Assembly: GCA_023433705.1 (NCBI GenBank)
Contig: JAEYUC010000057.1
Coordinates: 1-64,000, forward strand
Direction: 5' to 3'
Length of the DNA stretch: 64,000 nucleotides
DNA from: Pseudomonadota bacterium
Lineage (GTDB): Bacteria; Pseudomonadota; Gammaproteobacteria; Steroidobacterales; Steroidobacteraceae
How positions within the stretch are numbered: the first letter of the stretch is position 1; the number at the start of each line of letters is the position of its first letter. Made by a program: the position numbers and the translations under genes. Positions 42,558 through 52,291 of the stretch are shown here, in pieces. Under the pieces are notes generated by a model, which saw only the letters and a list, made by a program, of their open reading frames with translations, did not search any database and was not told the DNA's origin.

Positions 42558-44185
42558 GGCACGACCTCCGCGCGCTCGCCGAGCACGTTGCGGATGTACA
42601 CGTCGGGTGTCTCCAGCGCGTCGGCGGCCGAGTCCAGGTAGGACATCGCCGGGCCCGCGGCCACGGTCATCGCGATGCAGATGAGGATCAGGAACGCGAC
42701 GGGCGCCGCCTCGCTGATCCACAGCCGCGGAGTCTGGCGCCCCGTCACGCTCCAGAACAATCGGACGCCGACGCGCGCGAGCGCGATCAGGCCGGCGAAG
42801 CCACCGCCGAGCAGCAGCAGGATCAGCAGCCATTCGCGTCCGAAAGAACCGTCGGAAGGCAATGCAGCGACGGCCGCGGCGACCAGGGAGAACTTCGCGA
42901 TGAAACCCGCGAGCGGCGGCAGTCCGGTGAGCAGCAGCGCGCAGCAGATGAACGCGAGTCCGAGAAATGCCATCGCGGCCGGGATCGCGACGCCGACCTC
43001 GTCGTCGGGCGAATACGGGTCGGGCGGCTCGCCCACCGCGAATGCCGAATAGGTAGGCGGCGGCGTCGCCGCGGTTTCACCCTGGCGCGTCGGCGCTTCG
43101 CGCATGCGATCGGCCATGCCGGTGAGCAGGAAGAACGCGGCGGTGCCGAAGATCGACCCGACCATATAAAAGAGCGCCGGCGCGGTCATCGCGGGCACAC
43201 CCGATCCCACGGCCGCGAGAATCGTGCCCGACGACAGGATCACCGCGAACGCCACGAGACGCGGCAGCTGCCGCGCCGCGAGCATGCCGACGATGCCGCA
43301 CACCATCGTCGCGAGCGCGAGATAGAACAGCCACACGCCGCCGAACGGTGTCGTCGCGTCCTCGAGCAGCGAGGAGGCGCGCAGGATCGCGTACACGCCC
43401 ACCTTGGTCGTGATCGCGAACATCGCGGCCACGGGCGCGCCCGCGGCCTGGTAGGCGCCGGGCAGCCAGAAGTTGAGCGGCCACGCCGCGGCCTTCACGA
43501 GGAACGCGACCCCGAGGATGGCCGCGCCTGTTTCGGCGATCTCGTGGTCCTCGGGCGACATGCGTCCCCACCCGACCGCGATGTCCGCCATGTTCAGCGT
43601 GCCCGAAGCGCTGTAGATCATCGCGACGCCGAGCAGGAACATGAACGCCGCCGTGAGGTTCACCGCGACGAAGTGCAGCGTCATCTTCGTGCGCTGCGGA
43701 CCGCCGCCGTGCAGCAGCAACGCATACGACGCGGCAAGCATGATCTCGAAGAACACGAACAGGTTGAACAGGTCGCCGGTCAGGAACGCGCCGTTGAGAC
43801 CGACGAGCAGGAACTGCACCAGCGAGTGAAAGTGCACTCCCATGCGATCCCAGCGGCCGACCGAATACACGATCGCGGCGAGCGCCAGCGTCACGTTCGC
43901 GGTGACCATGAGCGCGGAGAGCCTATCTACCACGAGGACGATGCCGAACGGCGCCTGCCAGCTGCCGATGGCGTAGACGCCCACGCCCTCCGACCAGACG
44001 TCGGGCACGGAGTCGGTGGTCAGCACCATCATGCTGATCGCGGCCGCGAGCTGCACCAGCGTTCCGGTGAGCGTGAGCAGCAGGCGCGGCCAGCGGCGCG
44101 TTTCGGCGAACAACAGCAGCAGCGCGCCCACGAACAACGGCACGACGATGGGCAGTACCGGCAGGTGTCGGACCCATGCGTTCAC
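42554..44185 (-). CDS. mrpD: Na+/H+ antiporter subunit D
   Basis: 543-residue polytopic protein related to complex I NuoM/NuoN. About 14 helices; conserved lysine/glutamate proton-path regions in FEIMLAASYALLLHGG and FLVKAAAWPLNFWLPGAY. A loop of charged and proline residues (about 365-395) is longer than usual. Overlaps mrpC and mrpE by four bases each. Confidence 0.94.
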   Translation of the reverse strand: MNAWVRHLPVLPIVVPLFVGALLLLFAETRRWPRLLLTLTGTLVQLAAAISMMVLTTDSVPDVWSEGVGVYAIGSWQAPFGIVLVVDRLSALMVTANVTLALAAIVYSVGRWDRMGVHFHSLVQFLLVGLNGAFLTGDLFNLFVFFEIMLAASYALLLHGGGPQRTKMTLHFVAVNLTAAFMFLLGVAMIYSASGTLNMADIAVGWGRMSPEDHEIAETGAAILGVAFLVKAAAWPLNFWLPGAYQAAGAPVAAMFAITTKVGVYAILRASSLLEDATTPFGGVWLFYLALATMVCGIVGMLAARQLPRLVAFAVILSSGTILAAVGSGVPAMTAPALFYMVGSIFGTAAFFLLTGMADRMREAPTRQGETAATPPPTYSAFAVGEPPDPYSPDDEVGVAIPAAMAFLGLAFICCALLLTGLPPLAGFIAKFSLVAAAVAALPSDGSFGREWLLILLLLGGGFAGLIALARVGVRLFWSVTGRQTPRLWISEAAPVAFLILICIAMTVAAGPAMSYLDSAADALETPDVYIRNVLGERAEVVP

Positions 44186-44523
44186 GAGTCACGCTCCTGT
44201 CCGTCGACGTGATCGGTGCCGGACATGCCGCGCGACGCGATGATCAGCACGAGGAACAGCGCCGTGGTCGCGAAGCCGATCACGATGGCGGTCAGCACCA
44301 GCGATTGCGGCACGGGATCGGCGAATCGCGCGAAGTCCCGGGTCGTCTCGGAAACGATGGGCGGCACGTCCACCTTGAGCCGGCCCATGCAGAAGATGAA
44401 CAGGTTGACCGCGTACGACAGCAGCGACAGGCCGATGATCACCTGGAAGGTGCGCGGCCGCAGCAGCAGCCACACGCCCGAGGCCGTGAGCACGCCGATG
44501 CCCAGTGCGACGATGACTTCCAT
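44182..44523 (-). CDS. mrpC: Na+/H+ antiporter subunit C
   Basis: 113-residue NuoK-like protein with three helices (GVWLLLRPRTFQVIIGLSLL, SYAVNLFIFCMG, DPVPQSLVLTAIVIGFATTA). Start ATG overlaps the stop of mrpAB. The charged tail after residue 95 is cytoplasmic. Confidence 0.94.
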   Translation of the reverse strand: MEVIVALGIGVLTASGVWLLLRPRTFQVIIGLSLLSYAVNLFIFCMGRLKVDVPPIVSETTRDFARFADPVPQSLVLTAIVIGFATTALFLVLIIASRGMSGTDHVDGQERDS

Positions 44524-47444
44524 CAGCGCGCCTCCGTGGTTTCGAGCGGTCTCACCTGCGTCGTCGAGAACTCGACCGGACGGCGATAGCTGCGCAGCGA
44601 CTGGTGCGCGAGCGCGATCAGCATCAGCGTGGTCGCGCCGATCACGAGCAGATAGACGCCGAAATCGAACAGCAGCGTGCTCGAGATGTGGATTTCGCCG
44701 ATCAGCGGAACTCTCGCGTGCCATTCGAGGCTGGTGAGGAAATTGTCGGATCGCAGCCACGCGGCTGCGCCGGCCGTCGCGGCGCAGATCAGACCGAGCG
44801 CGATCGAATACTGCGGGTGAATGCGCATGCGAGATTCGATCCACAACGTGCCGCTCACCATGTACTGCACGATGAACGCGGTGGCCATCACGAGTCCTCC
44901 GACGAACCCGCCGCCCGGCGCGTTGTGGCCGCGCAGCAGAAAGAATACCGAGATCACGCCCGCGACCGGTAGCAGCAACCGGCCGAGCACCGCGGGCACA
45001 CGCATGTAGCCACTCGGGAGCGTATCGGCGAAATCCTGGCGCGGATCTTCCGGATTCCCGTCGGCTTGCTGCGCGCGCGGGAGCGCCATGCTCTCCGGCG
45101 CGGGACGGAAGCGGCGCAGTAGTTTGTACACGGCGAGCGCGACGATGCACACGACCGTGATCTCGCCGAACGTGTCGAAGCCGCGGAAATCGACCAGGAT
45201 CACGTTCACCACGTTGCGGCCGCCGCCGTCGGGCAACGCATGTTCGAGGAAGAACTCCGAGATGCTCGAGCCGCGCTCGCGCGCCATGATGTAGAAGGAG
45301 ATGGCCGCGAGCCCCGCGCCGGAGACGACGGCGAGCGCGACGTCCCGCAGCCGGCGCGTGCGGGCGCGTACGGTGCGGCGCGCGACATCGTTCATCTCCA
45401 CGCGCTTCGGCAGCCAGCGCAGTCCGAGCACCAGCAGCACGAGCGTCACGACCTCGACGCTCACCTGCGTGAGGGCGAGGTCCGGCGCCGAGAACCAGGC
45501 GAACGTCAGTACGGTCACGAGACCGGCGCCGCCGGTCATGATCAGCGCCGCCAGGCGATGGAACTTCGCCTGCGCCGCCGCGCCGATGGCGCAGGCCGCG
45601 CCCACCGCCCAGAGCAGCGCGAAGGTCGGGTCCGCGGCCGTCAGCTGGAACTCGCTCCGCAGCGGGGAGAATTGCCAGGTGGTGAGCGCGGCAACGGCCA
45701 CGGCGGCGAACACGATCCAGCCGAGCTGCGGTTGCAGCCGGCGCGTCGACATGGTGTTGAGCAGGCGGTCGGCGTTACGCATCAGCACCACCATCGCGAC
45801 GTCGAAACTGCGTTTGCCGTCGAGCCGTGAGGCGTATGGCGCCGGTGCGAGAGCGCCATCCCGGCGCTTGTACAGCAGTAGATAGAGCGCGACGCCGCCG
45901 ATGAGCGCGACGATGCTCATGATCAGCGGCACGGTGAATCCGTGCCAGACCTTGAGGCTGTACTCCGGCACGTGTGTGCCGAGCACCGCGTGCGCCGCGG
46001 CGTCGAGGAACGGGCCGATGGTGCGGCCCGGGAAGATGCCGACCAGCACGCAGGCCATGACCAGCAACGCACTCGGCACGAGCATCCAGCGCGTCGGCTC
46101 GTGCGGCGCGCGCGGCAGGTTCTGCGCCAGCGGACCGAAGAAAGTGCGATGCACGAGCCTGAGCGAATAGGCCACGCTGAACACGCCGGCGAGCGTCGCC
46201 ATCGCGGGCAGCCCGATGCGCAGCCACGGTTCGCGGCCGGCGAAGATGGTCTCGGCGAAGAACATTTCCTTCGAGAGGAATCCGTTCAGCAGCGGCACGC
46301 CGGCCATCGCCGCGGCCGCGACTGCGGCAAGTGTCGCGGTGATCGGCATCACGCGCCCGAGACCGCTGAGTCGCGCGAGGTTGCGCGTGCCGGATTCGTG
46401 GTCGACGATGCCGGCCGCCATGAACAGCGACGCCTTGAACGTCGCGTGATTCATCATGTGGAACACCGCCGCGACCAGCGCGAGCGGGCTGTTCATGCCC
46501 AACAAGAGAGTGATCAGGCCGAGATGGCTGATCGTCGAATACGCGAGCACACCCTTGATGTCGCGCTGGAACAGCGCGACTGCCGCGCCGAGGAGCAGTG
46601 TCGCGAGTCCCGCGCCGCTGACCAGCGCGAACCACAGATCCGTCCCCGCGAGCGCCGGCCACATGCGCGCGAGCAGGAACACGCCGGCCTTCACCATCGT
46701 CGCGGAATGCAGATAGGCGGAGACCGGCGTCGGCGCGGCCATCGCGTGCGGCAGCCAGAAATGAAACGGGAACTGCGCGCTCTTCGTGAATGCACCGAGC
46801 AGCAGCAGGACCAGCATGACCGGGTACCAGGGATGCGCGCGCAGCAGGTCGCCCGATACGAGCACCTCGTCGAGCTGATAGCTGCCCACCACGTGGCCGA
46901 TGAGCAGCACCGCCGCGAGCAGACACAATCCGCCCGCCGCCGTGACCGTCAGCGCCATCGTGGCGCCGCGGCGCGCGTCCGCGCGGTGGTACCAGTACGC
47001 GATCAGCATGAACGACGTGAAGCTCGTGAGCTCCCAGAAGATCACGAGCTGCACGAGGTTGCCCGACAGCACGATGCCGAGCATCGCGCCCATGAATGCG
47101 AGCAGGAACGAGAAGAAGCGCGCGACCGGGTCGCCCGAGGACATGTAGTAGCGCGCATAAAACGCCACCAGCGTGCCGACGCCCGCGATGAGCATCGCGA
47201 ACACCCATGCGAAGGCGTCCATGCGCAGGCTGAGCACGAGACCGTAGTCCGGCAGCCAGGGCACGCTGGTCTCGACGACGCCTCCCTGTCCGACGACCTC
47301 GGGATAAAGCAGGATCACGAGCGTGCTCGACGCGAGCGCGAACGCGCCCGCGAGCCAGGCGGCGGTGTTGCGCGCATGACTGGGCAGGAACGAAGCGCAG
47401 ATGCTGCCGACGAACGGCAGCAGCAGGATCAGGATCAGCATCAC
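44523..47444 (-). CDS. mrpA: Na+/H+ antiporter subunit A fused to B
   Basis: 973-residue largest subunit. The N-terminal ~500 residues are NuoL-like antiporter core (FWELTSFTSFMLIAYWYHR, HSATMVKAGVFLLARMWP, YSTISHLGLITLLLG). The region after about 620 corresponds to the MrpA C-terminal helices, and the last ~150 residues (about 810-960: RGHNAPGGGFVGGLVMATAF) are the MrpB module, fused as in group 2 Mrp systems. Overlaps the upstream nhaR-like gene by four bases. Confidence 0.94.
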   Translation of the reverse strand: MMLILILLLPFVGSICASFLPSHARNTAAWLAGAFALASSTLVILLYPEVVGQGGVVETSVPWLPDYGLVLSLRMDAFAWVFAMLIAGVGTLVAFYARYYMSSGDPVARFFSFLLAFMGAMLGIVLSGNLVQLVIFWELTSFTSFMLIAYWYHRADARRGATMALTVTAAGGLCLLAAVLLIGHVVGSYQLDEVLVSGDLLRAHPWYPVMLVLLLLGAFTKSAQFPFHFWLPHAMAAPTPVSAYLHSATMVKAGVFLLARMWPALAGTDLWFALVSGAGLATLLLGAAVALFQRDIKGVLAYSTISHLGLITLLLGMNSPLALVAAVFHMMNHATFKASLFMAAGIVDHESGTRNLARLSGLGRVMPITATLAAVAAAAMAGVPLLNGFLSKEMFFAETIFAGREPWLRIGLPAMATLAGVFSVAYSLRLVHRTFFGPLAQNLPRAPHEPTRWMLVPSALLVMACVLVGIFPGRTIGPFLDAAAHAVLGTHVPEYSLKVWHGFTVPLIMSIVALIGGVALYLLLYKRRDGALAPAPYASRLDGKRSFDVAMVVLMRNADRLLNTMSTRRLQPQLGWIVFAAVAVAALTTWQFSPLRSEFQLTAADPTFALLWAVGAACAIGAAAQAKFHRLAALIMTGGAGLVTVLTFAWFSAPDLALTQVSVEVVTLVLLVLGLRWLPKRVEMNDVARRTVRARTRRLRDVALAVVSGAGLAAISFYIMARERGSSISEFFLEHALPDGGGRNVVNVILVDFRGFDTFGEITVVCIVALAVYKLLRRFRPAPESMALPRAQQADGNPEDPRQDFADTLPSGYMRVPAVLGRLLLPVAGVISVFFLLRGHNAPGGGFVGGLVMATAFIVQYMVSGTLWIESRMRIHPQYSIALGLICAATAGAAAWLRSDNFLTSLEWHARVPLIGEIHISSTLLFDFGVYLLVIGATTLMLIALAHQSLRSYRRPVEFSTTQVRPLETTEAR

Positions 47445-48358
47445 GTGATTCTAGACGCGAAAATTTGTCGTGCGCCGGCAATGATGGCCGCGATCGCAGG
47501 ATGTTTTACGGTGCGCTCCAGCGAGATGGCGAAAAATTGCGCCGTGACGGGGCGCGCCGTTCCCACTCGCTGAAAGCCGTACTCGCGGCGGAACTGCCGT
47601 TCCAGCACCAGCGGCACGGGCGCGAAGCCGTGACCCGCGCGCACGAACTCGCGCAGCAGCGCGTAATCCTCGAACTCCCCGACCAGGATGGGGCGCACTT
47701 CGTGCTGCTCGAGCCATTGATCGAGCGCGCGGCGGATCGCGGTGTCGTCGGTGGGCAGCAGCATCTGCACGCCATCGAGCGAGCCCGGGAAACCGCGCTT
47801 GAGACTCGCTGCGATCGCCGGAGCCGCCATCCAGCAGACGCCGCTCGCGCCGAGGGCGTGGTTGTAGGCGCGCACGTTGAGCGTCGGCGTGACCGGCGCA
47901 TCCGAAAGCACCACGTCGAGCTCGCGGACCGCGAGCTTCGCCAGCAGATGTTCGAGCGTGCCCTCGCGGCACGACAGCCGCACGGGCTGCGCGAGACGCA
48001 TCGCGGGCTCGAGCAGGCGCTGCGCGACTTCCTTGGGCACGACGTCGTCGATCCCGACGGTGACCCGCAACGGACGCTGGGAAGGTCGATGCGCGAGCGC
48101 GTCGAGCATTTCGTGGCCGAGCCCGAAGATCTGCTCCGCGAACGAATAGACGATCCGCCCGGCCTCCGTCGGGACGAGTTTGCGGCCGGACTTCGCCAGC
48201 AGCTTCTCCCCGAGGCGCTCCTCGAGCGAACGGATCTGGGCGCTCACCGTGGGCACGGAAAGCGCGAGTTCGTCGGCCGCGCGCGTCACGCTGCCGGTGC
48301 GCACCACCGACCAGAAGTAGAGCAGGTGCTGGTAATTGATCCTGCGGGAGATCGCCAT
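47441..48358 (-). CDS. nhaR: NhaR-like LysR-family regulator
   Basis: 305 residues. The N-terminus (INYQHLLYFWSVVRTGSVTRAAD) closely follows NhaR, the Na+-responsive activator of antiporter genes in enterobacteria. HTH at about 20-45, effector domain behind. Unusually, it is the first gene of the antiporter operon and its stop overlaps the mrpA start (ATGA), so regulator and antiporter are made together. Na+ sensing is inferred from family and context. Confidence 0.88.
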   Translation of the reverse strand: MAISRRINYQHLLYFWSVVRTGSVTRAADELALSVPTVSAQIRSLEERLGEKLLAKSGRKLVPTEAGRIVYSFAEQIFGLGHEMLDALAHRPSQRPLRVTVGIDDVVPKEVAQRLLEPAMRLAQPVRLSCREGTLEHLLAKLAVRELDVVLSDAPVTPTLNVRAYNHALGASGVCWMAAPAIAASLKRGFPGSLDGVQMLLPTDDTAIRRALDQWLEQHEVRPILVGEFEDYALLREFVRAGHGFAPVPLVLERQFRREYGFQRVGTARPVTAQFFAISLERTVKHPAIAAIIAGARQIFASRIT

Positions 48359-48432
48359 GATTAGAGCAAAGCTAACGCATCGAGCGATTCTTTCAAATTG
48401 TCCGAATGAGGTATGCGGGCTACAAGAGCCCC

Positions 48433-48867
48433 ATGAATACCTTGCTCGAAACCAGACCCACGACCCGGCCTGCGATCGTCATCGCCGATCGGGACCTGCG
48501 CCGCCTGGATGGTCTGCTTGGCGCGGGCTCGGCGGCACGCCGCGACGCGACCCACCTGCAGGAACTGCGGGCGGAGCTCGACCGCGCGATCATCGTGTCG
48601 CCCGAGGAAATCCCGGCGGGCGTGATCACCATGGACAGCACCGTGATGGTGGAAGACCTCACGACCGGCATGCGCCGGCAGATCACGCTCGTCTACCCGA
48701 CGGACGCGAACCCCGATCTCGGCCGGATTTCCGTATTGGCTCCGCTCGGCACGGCGTTGCTCGGCTTCCGCGAAGGCGACGAGGTCGAGTGGCGGATGCC
48801 CGGCGGCCTGCGTCACCTGCGCATCGAACGTGTATGGAGGCGACATGAAGATACTGTGCGCCACTGA
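48433..48867 (+). CDS. rnk: Rnk-like GreA/GreB C-terminal domain protein
   Basis: 144 residues. N-terminal helical stretch (IVIADRDLRRLDGLLG) followed by the GreA/GreB-type C-terminal fold (VTMDSTVMVEDLTTGMRRQITLVYPTDANPD, SVLAPLGTALLGFREGDEVEW), the pattern of Rnk, which binds RNA polymerase as an anti-GreA-like factor. Start chosen at the ATG at 48433. The 3' end overlaps the start of the universal stress gene by 23 bases. Confidence 0.88.
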   Translation: MNTLLETRPTTRPAIVIADRDLRRLDGLLGAGSAARRDATHLQELRAELDRAIIVSPEEIPAGVITMDSTVMVEDLTTGMRRQITLVYPTDANPDLGRISVLAPLGTALLGFREGDEVEWRMPGGLRHLRIERVWRRHEDTVRH

Positions 48868-49771
48868 CCTGCTGCCGAAGACCGATCCCGCGATCGAACG
48901 CGCGCACCAGCTGCGCGCGGAGCTCGGCGCGCGGCTCACTCTCATGCACGTCGTGATCCCGGGTACGACGCAGGACGGCACGCTCGAGCAGCGGCTGCTG
49001 AGCGCGAATTCGCGGCTCGCCGGACGCGCCCGCCGGGCCACCGCGCCCGTCGAACTCGTGGTCCGCTGCGGGCGTCCGGCCAAGGTCGTCACGGAAACGG
49101 CGCGCTCGCGCCACGCGGACCTGGTCGTGATCGGCCCGCACGACGTGGACCCGGTGGCCGACGCCATCAGGGGCACGATGACCGAGCACATCGTCGGCGA
49201 TGCGCGCTGCCCCGTGTTGATCGTGCGCCGCCGGGCGCGCGAGGAGTACCGCAGCGTGATGCTCGCGCTCGACGGCTCGACGTCGTCGCGGCACGTCATC
49301 GACACGGCGGAAGCGCTCGGCCTGTCGCGGCGCGGAGTAGATAGAAGGCTGACAGCCATCCACGCGCACGAGCCGCCCTACGAGGCGATGATGACCTCGG
49401 TGGGCGTGGGCGATGCGAGCGTCGCGAAATACGCGGCCGCGACGCTGGCGCAGTCGGCGGAGGCGATGCGCGCCGAACTGCGTGCGCGCAGCAACCATCC
49501 CGAGCGTTATCGCCTGCTGGTCGTGGAAGGACGCCCCGTGCCCGCGATCCGTCGCGCCATGGAAGAGACGACGCCTGACCTCGTGATGCTCGGCACGCGT
49601 GGTCTGGGCCGTTTCCGGCGCGCGCTGCTCGGCAGCACCGCGAACGAGATCCTCCGCACGACGGACTGCGACGTGTTGCTGGTGCCGGAGACCGCGGTGC
49701 GCGCCGCGCGGCGCGTGCAATCGCGCGCCGTCGGGCCGAGCCCGGACGACTTCCCGCCCGGAGCCGCCTGA
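48845..49771 (+). CDS. Tandem universal stress protein (UspA family)
   Basis: 308 residues with two Usp domains (about 1-135 and 138-290). The second has the ATP-binding signature GTRGLGRFRRALLGSTANEI; the first is degenerate at this site (GPHDVDPVADAIRGTMTEHI). GGAGG at 48836-48840 fixes the ATG at 48845. Coupled to rnk, suggesting a small stress operon. Ends five bases before the convergent ilvH gene. Confidence 0.9.
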   Translation: MKILCATDLLPKTDPAIERAHQLRAELGARLTLMHVVIPGTTQDGTLEQRLLSANSRLAGRARRATAPVELVVRCGRPAKVVTETARSRHADLVVIGPHDVDPVADAIRGTMTEHIVGDARCPVLIVRRRAREEYRSVMLALDGSTSSRHVIDTAEALGLSRRGVDRRLTAIHAHEPPYEAMMTSVGVGDASVAKYAAATLAQSAEAMRAELRARSNHPERYRLLVVEGRPVPAIRRAMEETTPDLVMLGTRGLGRFRRALLGSTANEILRTTDCDVLLVPETAVRAARRVQSRAVGPSPDDFPPGAA

Positions 49772-49775
49772 CTCC

Positions 49776-50276
49776 CTAGCGAACGACGTGCAGCGGGCGG
49801 GCGCTGCGCCCGACCGCGAGCGCGCCCGATCGAACTACTTCGATGAGCTCCGTGCGCTCGCCGAGATCGCTCACGAACTTGCCGATCTCGGCCTCGGAGG
49901 CCGTGAGTTCGACCACGAAGCTGTCGGGCGAGGGAGCGAGCACGCGGCCGCCGGCCCGCACGACATAACCGCGGACCGAATCGATGAGCTGCGGCTCGAC
50001 GCGCAGCTTGAGCACGACCAGCTCCCGCTCGATGTGTTCGCCCCGCGTGAGGTCTTCCACCGCGACGACGTCGATGAGCTTGTTGAGCTGGTTGACGATC
50101 TGCAGGATGACACCGTCAGCACCCTTGGTGACCAGTGTTACGCGCGATACCAGGGGGTCATCCGTGGCCGCGACCGACAGCGACTCGATGTTGTAGCCGC
50201 GGGTCGAGAACAGGCCCGTGACGCGGGTGAGCGCCCCGGCCTCGTTCTGGAGGTGGATGGCGATGATATGACGCAT
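49776..50276 (-). CDS. ilvH: Acetolactate synthase small (regulatory) subunit
   Basis: 166 residues. ACT domain at the N-terminus (MRHIIAIHLQNEAGALTRV, FSTRGYNIESLSVAATDDP), which binds valine for feedback inhibition, plus the C-terminal ALS_ss domain (LVVLKLRVEP). The start at 50276 aligns with IlvH of other bacteria; an in-frame ATG at 50306 would add ten residues and cannot be excluded. It is divergent from the large subunit gene rather than downstream of it. Confidence 0.92.
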   Translation of the reverse strand: MRHIIAIHLQNEAGALTRVTGLFSTRGYNIESLSVAATDDPLVSRVTLVTKGADGVILQIVNQLNKLIDVVAVEDLTRGEHIERELVVLKLRVEPQLIDSVRGYVVRAGGRVLAPSPDSFVVELTASEAEIGKFVSDLGERTELIEVVRSGALAVGRSARPLHVVR

Positions 50277-50377
50277 GCTCTGGATGGCTTTCTGGGGTAC
50301 GGACATGTCGGCCAGAATAGCGGTTTGCCGCCGATCCATTCAATGCGGCCCGCCAAACTGCTAGTCTCCGGACTTCT

Positions 50378-52267
50378 ATGGCGAAACACCCCACAAAACC
50401 GACCAATATCCGGGACTTGAGCGCGACGGCGCCCAAGACCGCGCCTTCCATTCGTCACCCGCTCGCGGGTCAGAAGATGACCGGCGCCGAGATGATCGTG
50501 CAGGTATTGGCGGACGAGGGGGTAACGACGATTTTCGGCTACTCGGGCGGCGCGATCCTGCCCACCTACGACGCCGTGTTCCTCTACAACGAGGCGCGCA
50601 AGGCCAAGGGCGAGTCGCCGATTCCGCTCATCGTGCCCGCGAACGAGCAGGGCGCGGGATTCATGGCCGCGGGTTATTCGCGCTCCAGCGGCCGCGTGGG
50701 CGTGTGCATCGTGACCTCGGGTCCCGGCGCGACCAACACCGTCACGCCGATCCGCGATTGCATGGCCGATTCGGTCCCGATCGTCGTCATCTGCGGCCAG
50801 GTGCCCACCGGTGCGATCGGCACCGACGCGTTCCAGGAAGCGCCCGTGCCTTCGATCATGGGCTCGGTCGCGAAACACATCTTCCTCGTCACCGACCCGG
50901 CGAAGCTCGAAGCGACCGTGCGCACCGCCTTCGAGATCGCGCGCACGGGCCGTCCGGGCCCGGTCGTCATCGACATCCCGAAGGACGTGCAGAACTGGGC
51001 GGGCGAGTTCCAGGGATCGGGCACGCTGCCGATGCCCGGCTACCGCAAACGCCTCGAGACTCTATCTACCGACATCATCGACGGCACCGAGGCCAACCAT
51101 TTCTTCGAGATGCTGGGCGAGTCGCAGCGCCCGCTCATCTACGCGGGCGGTGGCATCATCGCGGGCGAGGCCGCGCAGGAGCTGCGCGAGTTCGCCGAGG
51201 CGTTCGACATCCCCGTGGTCACGACGCTCATGGGCATCGGCGCGGTGGACACGACGAGCCCGTTGTCGATGCGCATGCTCGGCATGCATGGCGCGGCGTT
51301 CGCCAACTACGCGGTCGACGACTGCGATTTCCTGATCGCGATCGGCGCGCGGTTCGACGATCGCGTCGCGGGCATGCCCGCCAAGTTCGCGCCGAACGCG
51401 AAGTACATCGCGCACTTCGACATCGACCGCGCCGAGATCAACAAGGTCAAGCGCGTGCAGTGGAGCCACGTGGGCATGTTGCCCGAGGCGCTGAGCACGC
51501 TCACCGCGCACGGCAAACGCGCCGGCTTCAAGCGCGACCGCTCGAAGTGGCTCGCGTACCTCGACGAACTGCGCAAGAAGTTCGCGATGAACTACGACCG
51601 CGAGAGCGAACTGATCCAGCCTTACTACGTGATCGAGGAGATCAACCGCATCACGAAGGGCGAAGCGATCATCTCGACCGGCGTCGGCCAGCACCAGATG
51701 TGGGCGGCGCAGTACTTCGATTTCCGCAATCCACGTCTCTTCCTGACGTCGGGCTCGATGGGCACGATGGGTTTCGGCCTGCCGGCTGCGCTCGGAGCGC
51801 AGTTCGCGAACCCGGACAAGCTCGTGATCGACATCGACGGCGACGCGTCGGTGCGCATGAACATCGGCGAGATGGAGACCGCGACCACCTACAACCTGCC
51901 GGTCAAGATCGTCGTGCTGAACAACAACGGCGACGGCATGGTGAAGCAGTGGCAGAAGCTGTTCTTCAAGGGCCGCCTGTCGGGATCCGAGAAGACGCTG
52001 CACACCAAGGACTTCATCAAGGCCGCGCAGGCAGATGGATTCAAATACGCCGTGCGCCTCGACAAGAAGGCGGACGTGCCTGCCGTGATAGAGCAATTCC
52101 TCGCGTTCGAGGGTGCCGCGTTCCTCGAGGTGATGATCGATCCGGACGCGGGCGTGTATCCGATGGTCGGTCCGGGCCAGCCCTACGAGGCGATGATCAC
52201 GGGCGACTGGATTCCGTCGCGCACGAAGGTGGACGTGAAGCCACCTGGCGCGAGCGAGATGTTCTGA
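50378..52267 (+). CDS. ilvB: Acetolactate synthase large subunit
   Basis: 629-residue thiamine-diphosphate and FAD enzyme making acetolactate or acetohydroxybutyrate for branched-chain amino acids. Catalytic Glu in PANEQGAGFMAAGYSR; ThDP/Mg site GDASVRMNIGEMET with NNNGDGMVKQW. The N-terminal ~30 residues before MTGAEMIVQVLADEG are extra and Thr/Pro-rich; the start could be 50477. Divergent from ilvH across about 100 bases, which must hold both promoters. Confidence 0.94.
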   Translation: MAKHPTKPTNIRDLSATAPKTAPSIRHPLAGQKMTGAEMIVQVLADEGVTTIFGYSGGAILPTYDAVFLYNEARKAKGESPIPLIVPANEQGAGFMAAGYSRSSGRVGVCIVTSGPGATNTVTPIRDCMADSVPIVVICGQVPTGAIGTDAFQEAPVPSIMGSVAKHIFLVTDPAKLEATVRTAFEIARTGRPGPVVIDIPKDVQNWAGEFQGSGTLPMPGYRKRLETLSTDIIDGTEANHFFEMLGESQRPLIYAGGGIIAGEAAQELREFAEAFDIPVVTTLMGIGAVDTTSPLSMRMLGMHGAAFANYAVDDCDFLIAIGARFDDRVAGMPAKFAPNAKYIAHFDIDRAEINKVKRVQWSHVGMLPEALSTLTAHGKRAGFKRDRSKWLAYLDELRKKFAMNYDRESELIQPYYVIEEINRITKGEAIISTGVGQHQMWAAQYFDFRNPRLFLTSGSMGTMGFGLPAALGAQFANPDKLVIDIDGDASVRMNIGEMETATTYNLPVKIVVLNNNGDGMVKQWQKLFFKGRLSGSEKTLHTKDFIKAAQADGFKYAVRLDKKADVPAVIEQFLAFEGAAFLEVMIDPDAGVYPMVGPGQPYEAMITGDWIPSRTKVDVKPPGASEMF

Positions 52268-52291
52268 TCGACGGACCAGGGGAGGCTCGAC

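Noticed and set aside
42539..44212. 557-codon plus-strand frame opposite mrpD
   Set aside because: Low-complexity Arg/His/Glu shadow of a membrane protein gene.
44523..47444. Possible frameshift joining mrpA and mrpB
   Set aside because: A-B fusion is the normal state in group 2 Mrp operons; the frame is continuous and every motif is intact.
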